Of a stretch of 64,000 nucleotides of DNA, positions 23,616 to 34,400 are shown one piece after another. Made by a program: the position numbers and the translations under genes. The stretch covers positions 62,001 through 126,000 of the forward strand of contig SWDT01000039.1 of NCBI GenBank assembly GCA_009193035.1, given 5' to 3'. Positions within the stretch are counted from its first letter, which is position 1; each line of letters begins with the position of its first letter. The stretch is from Halicephalobus mephisto. Taxonomy: Eukaryota > Nematoda > Chromadorea > Rhabditida > Panagrolaimidae. A model generated the notes under the pieces. That model did not search any database. It saw nothing but the letters and a program-made list of their open reading frames with translations, and had not been told where the DNA came from.

Positions 23616-25532
23616 ATGAATGATGAAATATCATCGAGTGTGCCTTCGTGGGTGGAGGAAACCATCCATAATCCTCCTCCAGTTTCGTCAGAACGACACA
23701 GTAAGATTTTAAAAATTATAATTTTCAAAAATACGGTAATAATTTTGTAGAACGGTCGTTAAGGCAGATAAAGAATATGCAGAAACGTCTTAAAGTAATC
23801 CACCAAACTGAAGGTTTGGACTACAAAATGACGGATAATATAAATGAACTCAAAGATCGATTTTTTGTTGCTTCTAATATGAGAAAAAAGCAAATTGCCA
23901 ATGTTCTTCGAGATATCGAAGCGTCATCTAATGTCGAATTATGTTTCCTTGTTGATGTGACGGGAAGCATGCAGTCACATATTAATGCTGTTCGGGATCA
24001 GATCATTGACATCGTCAATCGTCTGACTGAACATCGAGAAAATCAAAAATCAATTGTGTCTAAAATCCGCCTGGGATTTGTTGGATATCGAGATTTAGAA
24101 GATAAGAACCAGTTCGAAGTGCTTGAATTCACTGAAAATCCAACAACTTTCAAGAATTTCTGTCAATCTATCGTTGCCGACGGAGGTGGTGATACTCCTG
24201 AAGATGTCTTTGGTGGTTTAGAGCAAATGTTGAAACTTCCTTGGACTCAACCTCAAGAAAGTACGAAAATAGTCTTCCATATCGCCGACGCTCCTTGTCA
24301 TGGGAAGGAATTCCATTCATCGGATGACAGTTATCCTGACGGTGATCCGAACAAACGTACTCACACTGATTTATTCAAGCAAATCCGTGAAAAAAACATT
24401 CAATACTACTTCGGGAAAATAACAGCAATCACTGACACGATGGTTCGGAAATTCTCTGAAGCTTACGGTGAACCCATCGTGGAATTCGATATTAAGACTG
24501 TCGATCAACTAGCAGATTCAGTAGTAACAAGTGTTAAGATATCCATAGACACCTCCATTGGGAAAAGCAAGGCTACCGGTGGATCCAGAATTCACGAACG
24601 CCGATTTACATTCGTTCAAGAAATTCCAGATTGGTCGGAAGTTCAAGAATTAAAGGCGTGTTATATGACTTATGGACCTCCAGGAAGCATCGATGACATC
24701 ATCAACGATGTGCCTTTAATACGAAATCCTCCACAAAAAGTTAGAAATTTGTTTTTTGATGTTTTGGAATTCGGTTTATTTTTAGACTACAATTCAAATG
24801 GCAGAAAATCCTTTTGCCCAAGGCAGTGAACGTGTCGCTTTTTATGGAAGGGATTTAACCTATGAGAACGATGATCCTGAACCAAATTTAATTGTTTTGA
24901 AAGAGTACAAACATGACGGTAAAGGTAGAAATTCAATGATTCGTTATGAAATGAGTAATGAAACTCAAACAATCGCCGCTTTCTTAGCAAATGAATTTAC
25001 AAAAACAGTGGAAGCAGGCGAAGGAAAGATCGGAGAAGGAATGAATATGGAATTCCTCAAGTTGAAAACCGTTTATATAAGTGATTCTGACGGTAATCAT
25101 CGAAACTTAATTTTGGAAGAATATTTTCCTAGTAATTGTCAATTTATACGTTTTTCGAACAACGGAAAATATCAGTTAGTTTCTTCAGAAGCAGAAAAAA
25201 ACGGTATTAGTATGGATTTTGTGGAACTCCTTATGGCCTTTTCTCATTGGACTTATCAGGTTAGTACAATGTTATTTAGAAAATATGAAATTTCGAAATA
25301 ATATTTAATATTCTAGATTTCTAATGAATATTTGATGGTCGTTGATCTGCAGGGTATCATCATACATGACCACATAAATAAATACAGTCTGGTGCTTCTG
25401 ACGGATCCGGCGATTCATTGCAAAGATCCAACAAGATTTGGATTCACGAATCTTGGTGAATCGGGCATGGATAATTTTCTTAAAAATCACAAATGCAACA
25501 AATTTTGTCAAGCGGTAAAGATTGATCAATGA
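23616..25532 (+). CDS. VWA domain-alpha-kinase protein (vwkA type)
   Basis: Exons 23616-23700, 23751-24739, 24786-25259 and 25317-25532 give 587 residues in frame; introns are 46-57 bp. A VWA domain (about residues 88-270) contains the metal-site motif DVTGSM (Asp97), then GGGDTPEDVFGGL and HIADAPCHG. From residue 359 an atypical alpha-kinase domain follows: PFAQGSERVAFYG, the ATP-site lysine in IVLKEY (about Lys397), LILEEYFP, the FSHWTYQISNEYLMVVDLQG block, LLTDPAIHC, and the C-terminal TNLGESGMDNFLKNHKCNKF with the His/Cys zinc ligands and final Cys. All signature positions look intact. Dictyostelium VwkA, with this architecture, affects myosin II filaments. The only alpha-kinase I know in Caenorhabditis elegans is eEF2 kinase, which lacks VWA, so this gene is unusual for a nematode. 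A 350-codon frame ending at 24829 reads through the last short intron and is superseded. Confidence 0.9.
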
Positions 25533-25679
25533 CAAGTTTTTTGTAAAAAAATTTATATTTTTATTTATAAAATAACTTGTGATATTGTGAGATAATTTTC
25601 TTAATTTCGAAATTAGTTAAACTATCAAAAATAAAAATCACGATATATTTAACTGATAGAAAATAAAACATTTTAACTA

Positions 25680-26214
25680 CCCTAATTTCCCGATTATAAG
25701 TCCGGGTCAATTATAAAACCCCCTGATCATCGTAGGAAAATTTTCTCAGACTTTTTATATGAACTTGAGAAGTCTTTGATAGGTTTAGCAATCATTTTTA
25801 ATTGCCAATTTATTTTTGATTGTTTTTTTGAAAAAATAAACATTTTTACCAACAGTGTCAGGTCTTGTAACTGATGCGAGATCGACGAAAACGGTCAGAT
25901 GAACGAGTTAATGATGGGTAAATGAATATTGGATAAAGAAGCCAAGTCCATTACTTTATTCCAAAATGTTTCCTGGTATTCGAGTCTGCTAGATCTCATC
26001 TGATAGAAGCAACTAAAGCTTCGATCAACGAACATTAGAAAATTGCAATAATTCTAAAAAAATTAACGAAATTGTTTACAAATAGAAATTAAAAGAAAAT
26101 AGTTTGACAACACAGTGATTTGGTGATCTGTACAGAATTACTAAATAAGTGTTATTTTTCGGTTTATAAACCAATCCCATGTATAAGCCCGGATTTATAA
26201 TCTGGAAATTAGAG
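25680..26214. mobile_element. TIR element (MITE-like), 535 bp, TA-flanked
   Basis: Left end CCCTAATTTCCCGATTATAA and right end TTTATAATCTGGAAATTAGAG are imperfect inverted repeats of about 27 bp, extending inward to GTCCGGG/CCCGGAT. TA flanks both ends. No transposase frame is present. The right inner end (AAGCCCGGATTTATAATC) resembles that of the 47617-47931 element, suggesting related families. It lies between the convergent kinase and dihydropyrimidinase genes. Confidence 0.82.
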
Positions 26215-26582
26215 TAATATGGTTTTTAAATTCTTTTTTATTCATTTATTTCTTATTTTTGTCAGTTGAAAAAAAAATTCATTTTCAATTATATATTTCA
26301 ATCATTGGAAATTTTTCTATAAAAAATTTAATTTTTTTAATATTTCAAATTAATTTAAAAATTGAAGAAATTTTTTTTCTAATTTAATCAATAATTCAAA
26401 CAATCAACGAAATTTTCAACGATTTTTTATCAGAATTTTTTTCAATGTTGTTACTGAACTAAAAGTTATGCTTTTTGTGTGATCTTAATGGAAATATATA
26501 TTGAATCTAATGTATCTAATGTATCTGATATATCAGAGTTGTTTCAATGTATAGATATATCATATACAACCCACCAGTAACA

Positions 26583-26746
26583 ACACAAAAAAACGTAACT
26601 TTTGGGACAGTAACAAATGTAAATCGCCATTTTTTCGTTGTACTTTTCGTCACAAATGTCAAATATTTATCAAAAATGTAACGATTGTGTTCATTTTTGT
26701 CACTTTTCGCAATTGTTACTGAACTAAAAGTTACACTTTTTTGTGT
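26583..26746. mobile_element. Short TIR element, copy 1
   Basis: Begins ACACAAAAAAACGTAACTTT with GGGACAGTAAC inside, and ends with GTTACTGAACTAAAAGTTAC followed by ACTTTTTTGTGT, so the two ends are inverted repeats of over 30 bp. The interior includes CGTCACAAATGTCAAATATT. It is 164 bp with no ORF and lies about 150 bp downstream of the dihydropyrimidinase stop. Target duplication was not evident. Confidence 0.8.
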
Positions 26747-26892
26747 AGCAACGATTATTTTAACGAAAAATTTATATTTGTAAGTTTTGTTTGATTACAA
26801 ATTTTTAAAAAACTTGGAATTTTTCTCGTGACTTAATTGGTACTGTAGTGGATTTTTAATCAAGAGATGGGAAGTTCTAGTCATGCCAAAGA

Positions 26893-29380
26893 TCACTGAA
26901 TTCCATTAATAATGAATGAATTGGGATTTTCATCAAGTGGATTTCCTCGATCAACGGAAATCGGCTTCATGGCCTCGGCTCGTGCATTTACGGGATCAAA
27001 CACGTAGTTACAGTAAGGTGCCAGATTTACGAATTTTCCGGAACCTGGTTGGACGTTCAATTGTCCGTTTTCCCAAACTACTTTGCCTCTGGAAATAGTG
27101 ATTTCAGGAACTCCATGAACAGTCATCCCTTCGAAAATGTTATAATCATGGGCATGATGATGCGTTTTTGCAGATATGGTCCTTGTTCCCTTCGGGTTCC
27201 AGATAACTACATCGGCATCTGATCCTGGGGCGATTCTGCCCTTTCGAGGATACATGTTGAAGATTCTAGCAGCAGTGGTACTGGTGATAGCCACAAATCT
27301 CATAGGGTCGATCTTTCCTGAATGGACTCCCTTTTCCCAGACGACGGACATGCGGTCTTCTACACCGTTGATTCCATTTGGGATTTTCGTGAAGTCGTTC
27401 CTCCCGAGTTCCTTCTGTTTACAAGTATAAGTGCAATTGTCAGTCCCTGTCAAATGGAGCTCTCCACAAGCCAGGAGGTCCATGAGGGTATCTGGGGTAC
27501 TGGGATCCCTGGAAAGCGGAGGTGAAAGGATGTAAGCCGCAGAATGTATCCAGTCTTTGCTATAATAGTGACTGCCATCACATCCAAGTCCTGCAGCAAT
27601 GGGTTCCCCGAAGATGACATTGCCCTTGGATCGATGATAGGAGATAGCTCTGGCTGCCCCTTTGGACATCACATGGACTACATAAAGAGGGCAATTTGCT
27701 TGGCTTGCTAAGACACAAGCTCGATTCGTAGCTTCTGCTTCTAGTTCTTCTGGTCGAGACTGTGTATGACCTTCAGGACCAGTTATCCCCATTCCTACAA
27801 GGTCCTTCTCCTTTTCAGCAATAACATGACCATTCTCTGCATGCACTCGAGCCAGAGCCCCGATCTCGCTGCATTTCTTCAGACCTTGAAAGAATTCATC
27901 GTCATTCACCATTAAGGCGTTCTTATAAGCCAAATAGAACTTGAAAGAGTTGACGCCTAAATAGTACTACCATAAGAATTAACATATAGAAACCTGATTG
28001 TAAATATTACAATATTTTATAGGAGTTCAAATGCTGAATTGAATCATGTATAACATTCCAGAGTTGGATTTGGGGTATGTAAAATTACTCTGAAAGTTTT
28101 TTGGAATAGAGTTCGAAAAAATTATGACGCATTTCCGAAAATATTAGGTTGTTTATTATGAAAAATAATTTATCCTCTACACACAAAAAAGGAATAACTT
28201 TTAGTCCAGTAACAATTGCGAAAAGTGACGAAAATGTGGTACGACTGTCATATTTTTATGGATATTTGACATTTGTGACAAAAATTGTAACAAAATAGTG
28301 ACAATTTGGATTTGTTACTGTCCCAAAAATTCGACTTTTTTATGTGTATCCTTGATTTATTTTCTCAGATCTTGCAAGTTAAGAAATCCTATCTGGTGGA
28401 TATTGTAAAAAAACTTTAATTGCGTAGTTCCATATTAACAAATTTTTTTAGTTTAAAAAAATTTTTTTCAAAGACCTAAGAAAAGGAAATATAAAATTTT
28501 TTGAAGAAAATAAACTTGATTTTTCTTGTTTATATCGTTTTTTGTTTACCAGCATTTTAATTAGAAAAAGGTCGTCATATGACAAATGGATAGTGCAGAA
28601 ATCAAAAAATGATGGATGAAATGCATCATTAAAATTTTTTAAGTTTAATTTTGTTGAATTTAACTTTTGATTGTTCAACATTAGTGACCAAAAAGTGACT
28701 TCTGTTACATTTTGGAAGTTTTTAGTCTTTCATAAAATTTGGTTTTTTTAAATTAGATCAATTTTGACAAGAGAAAATACCGTATTCAGGGGTGACGAGA
28801 AGTTCCATATCTTTCGACATTTGGTCGTTCCATGTAGGTATCGCTACTGAGAGACCGTAATCGCAGCAGACTTTCGGATCAGCCCAGGTTCTCCATTGCT
28901 TGTAGGCTTCAAGAATGGATCCATTTTTGGACGAAATTGCGAAATCGATTATCTGAAAAATGCTCCATTTTAAAAATGTTTTATAATTGAGAAATTTCTG
29001 AATTTGATAAAATTACTGTTTCCTGAATTCCAAATTAAAGATTTTACCATTGTAGTACCACCGGAAAGAGCAGCCAATGTTCCTTGATGAAAGTCATCCG
29101 CTGATACTGTACCCATGAAGGGCAACTGCATATGGGTGTGGGGATCGATCCCCCCGGGGATGACGAAACGGTCAGTGGCGTCAATGATCCGAAATCCTGG
29201 CAAATTTGAAATGTTCTCTGGAACATAGAAGTTTTCTTCCATAATTCTATATAAAAATTAAATAAAAATTATATTTTTTAAAAGTCGAACTTACACAATT
29301 TTTTCATCGACGATCAAAACATCGGATTTTGTCATGGAATCATCGTTGACGACAGTTCCGTTTTTTATCAACAAAGCCAT
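26893..29380 (-). CDS. Dihydropyrimidinase (DHP-1/DHP-2 family)
   Basis: Exons 29380-29295, 29246-29048, 28952-28781 and 27956-26893 give 506 residues, the usual length. The enzyme hydrolyses 5,6-dihydrouracil and dihydrothymine to N-carbamoyl amino acids, the second step of pyrimidine catabolism, in the cytosol as a tetramer; the family also includes CRMP proteins. The binuclear zinc site is intact: His65 and His67 in [10 protein letters not shown], the carboxylated lysine Lys158 in [12 protein letters not shown], a histidine in [10 protein letters not shown], another in [11 protein letters not shown], and the catalytic Asp in [10 protein letters not shown]. An active enzyme rather than a CRMP is therefore expected. 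Human DHPase numbering (His67, His69, Lys159) is nearly the same. Intron 3 (27957-28780) carries a TIR element. Nematodes have two paralogues (dhp-1, dhp-2); which this is cannot be told. Confidence 0.95.
28181..28347. mobile_element. Short TIR element, copy 2, inverted relative to copy 1
   Basis: Begins ACACAAAAAAGGAATAACTT followed by TTAGTCCAGTAAC and ends GTTACTGTCCCAAAAATTCG then ACTTTTTTATGTGT. Its left end matches the right end of the 26583-26746 element and vice versa, so the copies are in opposite orientation. It lies in intron 3 of the dihydropyrimidinase gene, and the pair therefore brackets the gene's last exon. Confidence 0.8.
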
Positions 29381-29572
29381 TTTGATCGAAAATCAAAGTA
29401 TTTTAATCTGCAAACAAAATTTCAACAAATTACTTCCATTCATTATCCAATGAAAGTAAAAAAAATGTGTCTGAGTTTTCCGAAAACTATACTGCAATTA
29501 AAATTAAAAAAATCAAAGGGAACAAACATAGGAAGTTCTACAACAATAATTGAAACAAATTACTGCGGAATA

Positions 29573-29890
29573 TTCTTAAATTCATTCCTGATATACGGAA
29601 ATCCTCTCTAAAAGCAACTGATGTGAAGCCTCAACCGCGCGTTGTGTACTGTAGAACTTCCCTAAATTCATCCCTGATATACGGAAATCCTCTCTAAAAG
29701 CAACTGGCGTGAAGCCCCAATTGCGCGTTGTGTACTGTAGAACCTTCTTAAATGCACTCTCAGTAAACGAAAAATCTCCCTAAAAGCAACTGATGTGAAG
29801 CCTCAACCGCGCGTTGTGTACTGTAGAACCTTCTTAAATGCACCCTCGGTAAGCGGGACCCCTTTGTAAAAGCAACGTTTCTCTCATCTC
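29573..29890. repeat. Three and a half copies of an 86-bp repeat with GC-rich core
   Basis: Units of CTCTCTAAAAGCAACTGATG, TGAAGCCTCAACCGCGCGTT and GTGTACTGTAGAAC repeat with period about 86 bp. The core is much richer in G+C than surrounding DNA and nearly invariant between copies. The array starts about 190 bp upstream of the dihydropyrimidinase start, so it lies in that gene's likely promoter region. Confidence 0.88.
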
Positions 29891-30279
29891 TTCAAGTTGC
29901 ATTTAAAGAGGTTCCACTGTACTGTTCAATTTTATCTTGATTTCTGTCAATTGAAACCACCTTTTTGTTTACCAAAATCCACTAGGTTTTTCTTGAGGTT
30001 GATCGAACTAAAAAACCTTTTAGTTCCATCCCTAGTTGAAGGTCGATCATCAATTAGATGTCAAGGAGTTGCTACAAGTTCATTAGAAATCAAAATAAAT
30101 ATATTTTTTTCTCTCAGATATGCAATATTAAAAAAAATTCAACTTGAATTCGAAAAATACCTCCATTTCAGGAATTAAGTTTTGTAACTTTGTTATTTAT
30201 ACACAGTAGATATCGTTGGATAAAGAGTGTTGAAAAATTGTGTCCATCTTATTGCTAAGAGAAGTCCACATTATGTCAA

Positions 30280-30545
30280 TCTCAACACGAAAAGTCCAAA
30301 TAATAACCTCGACCTCTGGCCGTCAACTTTGAAAAAGCAGTACTTCGTATTATTAAAGATGGAAATTGAGTTTCGGAATTTAACTTCAGATTTTTCGTAT
30401 TAAGAAATATCTTATTTTTTCTGTTTCAAAAATACTTTTTTATTCAAATTGATAGTTGAAATTTAATTAGATTCTTCTAATCGAAACATGACTCATAAGT
30501 TGGGTCTCAGCACGAAAAGTCCAAATTCCAAACTGAGCCTCAACT
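30280..30545. repeat. Inverted copy of the 21960-22430 dispersed repeat
   Basis: Contains TTTGAAAAAGCAGTACTTCG and ATGACTCATAAGTTGGGTCT followed by CAGCACGAAAAGTCCAAAT, the reverse complement of the units near 22000-22400. With those units it brackets the block holding the VWA-alpha-kinase and dihydropyrimidinase genes, about 8 kb apart. Confidence 0.82.
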
Positions 30546-31423
30546 TTGAAAAAACGAAACATTTTTTTTTCGAAAATGAAACTCAAAAATTTGAAGTTAA
30601 GATTTGAGTTTTTCGTTCTAAAATATAAATCGTAATTAAATCATAATTTTATTTTAAATTTAAATAGTTTTTTCGATTTATGTGAAAAATATTTTCGAAA
30701 TAAAATAATTTTTGAAAATCGTTTTATTGCAAAAAATCCAAATTTCGATTTTGATTTAAAAAATTATTTTTATTCAAATTTTAAAAATTTGAATTCAGAT
30801 AATTTCAGAATGATTATTTTTAATTTATTTAAATTTCCCAAAAGTTCTTAAAATTCATTTCGAAATAATTCAAAACTAATATTTAAAAAATTTTTTATAA
30901 TACTGTAATTTTTACAATTTTTGAATTCACAAAAAATATATTTTTTAAAAACGAAAAAAGCGATGAATAAAGCAATTTGATACAGAAAACGACCTTTTTT
31001 ATTATCTATTTTTACTCAAATTTTAAAAATCAATTTAAAAAACAATAATTTTTTAATTTAAAAAAATTTTTTTAAATAATTATTTTTTAATTTAAAAAAT
31101 TCTTAAAAATCAATTTTTAAAAATAATAATTTTTTAATTTAAAAAAATTTTTTTAAATAATTATTTTTTAATTTTTAAAAAAAAATTTTTTTCGATTTTT
31201 TTATTTCAAATTTTTTGAAAGTTTTAAAATTATGTTTATTTTTAATTTTTATTCTGTCGAAAATAAAACTAAAAATCCATTTGATAGTGTTTATGATATA
31301 TTGATTTCGCCACCCTACAAATAATGTTGGGAAAGCTAGTGGACAACAAAGGACCTCTGAGGTTATCACCACTCCTTGTTTAATTGATTCTCGATCATTC
31401 CAAAAAATTTTATTTCGACGATT
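30546..31423. other. Intergenic low-complexity DNA upstream of the oxygenase-like gene
   Basis: Mostly runs of A/T such as AATTTTTTAATTTAAAAAAA repeated at 31030-31190. No gene or structured element was seen. The 100 bp before the ATG at 31424 are less repetitive and may hold the promoter or trans-splice site. Confidence 0.5.
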
Positions 31424-34400
31424 ATGGCGGTCGGTAAAATAAAATTACTTTGGCTGACTGTAGTGCTGGTAGCATCGGCCTATGTCCAGTATCAGTGGAA
31501 GAAGACGGATATCCCCGAACATCTCCTCGATCATCCGATCCGAGTCCATCAGGATTTCGTTTCTGAGGAGTTGGCAGAAAAGTTGCTGGATTTGATAAAA
31601 GAAGTAAAATCTTATCCAACCAACGCCAACGATCTTGCTGTATGTAACTTTAAAAATAATTTAAATACAGTTTTTAATTCTTCCGGAAGTCAAGATAAGG
31701 TTCTGGAGACTTCTATAATTATATAGGAAATTTCGAAATCTTTGAGTACTCGGTGGAAGATTCTGGAGACTTCTGTAGTTGTATAGGAGATTTCGAAATC
31801 TTCGGGTACTTGGTGGAAGATTCTGGAGACTTCTATAATTGTATAGGAAATTTCGAAATCTTTGAGTACTTGGTGGAAGATTCTGGAGACTTCTATAATT
31901 ATATAGGAAATTTCGAAATCTTCGGGTACTTGGTGGAAGATTTTGGAGACTTCTATAATTGTATAGGAGATTCCGAAATCGCTGAGAATTTCATAGGAGA
32001 TTCTAAAATCTTCGAGTACTTAGTGGAAGATTCTGGGGACTTCTATTGTCGTATAGGAGATTCTGAAACCTTCAAATGCTTAGTGGAAGATTCTGAAACT
32101 TTCGAAAATTTCTCAAGATTCGAAGTAGAATTCTGAATTCTTCTTTTATCATCTGCAAGATTCCAGAAGTCCCCAGAATCCCCTGTTAAATGATGCATAA
32201 ATTTGAAGCTTTGTAAATCCACCAAAATATCCAAAATTTTTCATAATTCAGAAATTCTGAAGTCATCTGAAACTAGAAATCCGAAGTTTTTAGAAATATG
32301 ATGACAATAATAATTTTTAAACATTTTCAAAGTTTTTAAGATTTAAACAAAATTTATAAACATCAGGAAAGTCTTTCAAAATCCATTTGACAAGTTTAAA
32401 GTTTTCAAAATTAAAAAATATTTTGAAATTTTTAATGAAATTGTTTTTAAATATTTTGACAGGACTCATGAGGATATTGAAGAAGTTTTAGAATCCATTT
32501 AAGAAGTTTAAAGTTTTCAAAGTTCAAAAATTTTAATAAAATTGTTTTTGTTTTTAAATATTTTAACAGGACTCATGAGGACATAGGGGAATTTTTAGAA
32601 TCCGATAAATGTATCTGAAATTAAAAGTTTTTAATGAAATTGTTTTTGTTTTTAAATATTTTAACAGGACCCATGAGGACATAGGGGAATTTTTAGAATT
32701 CGATAAATGTATCTGAAATTTAAAATTTTTAATGAAATTATTTTTGTTTTTATATTTTTTGTTTTTAAATATTTTAACAAGACTCATGAGGACATTGGAG
32801 AAGTCTCCTAGAATCCGATGAATGTATCTGAAATCAAAAAATCCAAAATTTTCAATGAAATTGTTTTATATTTTTTACTTTTAAGCACTTGAACAGGACT
32901 TATGAGCACATCGGAGAAGCTGAGCCGATCACGGCTGAAGGAAAGTGCAAAAATTCGTTTTTGATTCCAAACAAGGACAGAAAAGAATGTGTTTTGCCTA
33001 GTCGTTTCGATATCGCTTATCACTTCATGAAGTACGGCGGAATCGACGGTCTTAAGGAAAAATACGAGATGCTGGCCACGAGAATGCAAACTTTCGGAAG
33101 ATACATTTTCGATCTTGATGATTACAAAGTTATGAAAGATGTTTTTACTTCTCCGAAATTCCTCAAAGATGCTGTTGAAATTTGTCCGGAAAAAAAGCAA
33201 ATTCTGGATCCATTTCAGTACCATGTGGTTATTCAAGTAAATTAAATTTATTTTAAAATTTCTAAGAAAAATTACAGATTCCAGGACAGACGATTCCTGT
33301 TCATCTGGACGCCCCTTACTTCACGGACGCCTCCAGATTCCAGTACCCCGTGTGGCTGCTGGTCGTCATGGTGGCTTCTGATCTTTACAGAGAAAACTTT
33401 ATCGACCAAATTCAAGTATACAATATTGTGATAACATAATCAGCTTTTTGTTTATTTTTAGGTCGTCATGAATCTCCACACCTGGAACAGTACGAAAAAA
33501 GGAGGCCAGTTTGCCTACTATCCAAAGTACGAATTTTGTTTTATTTAAAAAAAGATAACAAATTTTAAGAAGCTTTTAAGACCTTTCAGAATATAACAGA
33601 AGTTTCTGAAGCACTTCAGAATTTCACAGTAGATTTTAGAATCTTCTGGAAATTTCCGAATTTTCTAGAATCTAATTGGAAACTTTTTTAACTTTCTGAT
33701 TCTGTAGAAATTTCTGGAGAGTTTTTAGTCTTGAAAGAATTTGTTTTCAGAATTCTGTAGGAACTTCTGGAAAAATTTTAGTTTTAGAAGAATTTAGATA
33801 TTTTAAGAATTCTATAAAAGTTTCTGGAAAATTCTATAATATAGTGAAAATTCCGTAACTAAAGATTTTAAAATTTTGAAGAAATTCCAGAAACCTATGT
33901 CAGGATAATTCCATATAATTTCTCATTTCTTATTTCATAACATATACAAAAAGGGTACATCAAAATAGCTCTAATTTATCGGATGCATTATACTCAATCT
34001 ATCGATATATGAAATAAATACACCGATATCAACTTAATGTCTCGATATATTGAACATGATATATCTGACAAATTAGAACTGTTTCAATATATCGATATAT
34101 GAAATAAATACACCGATATCAACTTAATGTCTCGATGTATTGAACATGATATATCTGACAAATCAGAACCGTTTCAATAGATCTATACATTGAATACAAT
34201 ACATTGATATTACACTTAATATATCGATACATTGAATGCAATCCATCTGACAAATCAGAACTGTTCTAATATATCTGTGCATTATATAAAATGCACTGAT
34301 ATCAACTTTACGTACCCATATATTGAATACAATCCATCTGATAAATCAGAACCGTTCTAATATATCTGTGCATTATATACAATGCACTTATTTTTGTGTG

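Noticed and set aside
23777..24829. Single 350-codon VWA protein ending at 24829
   Set aside because: A 46-bp intron (24740-24785) with GT and TTTTTAG ends joins it in frame to the alpha-kinase domain.
31753..32136. 127-codon frame as a repeat-protein gene
   Set aside because: It is a 60-bp minisatellite inside an intron, with no start context or splice sites and no other coding evidence.
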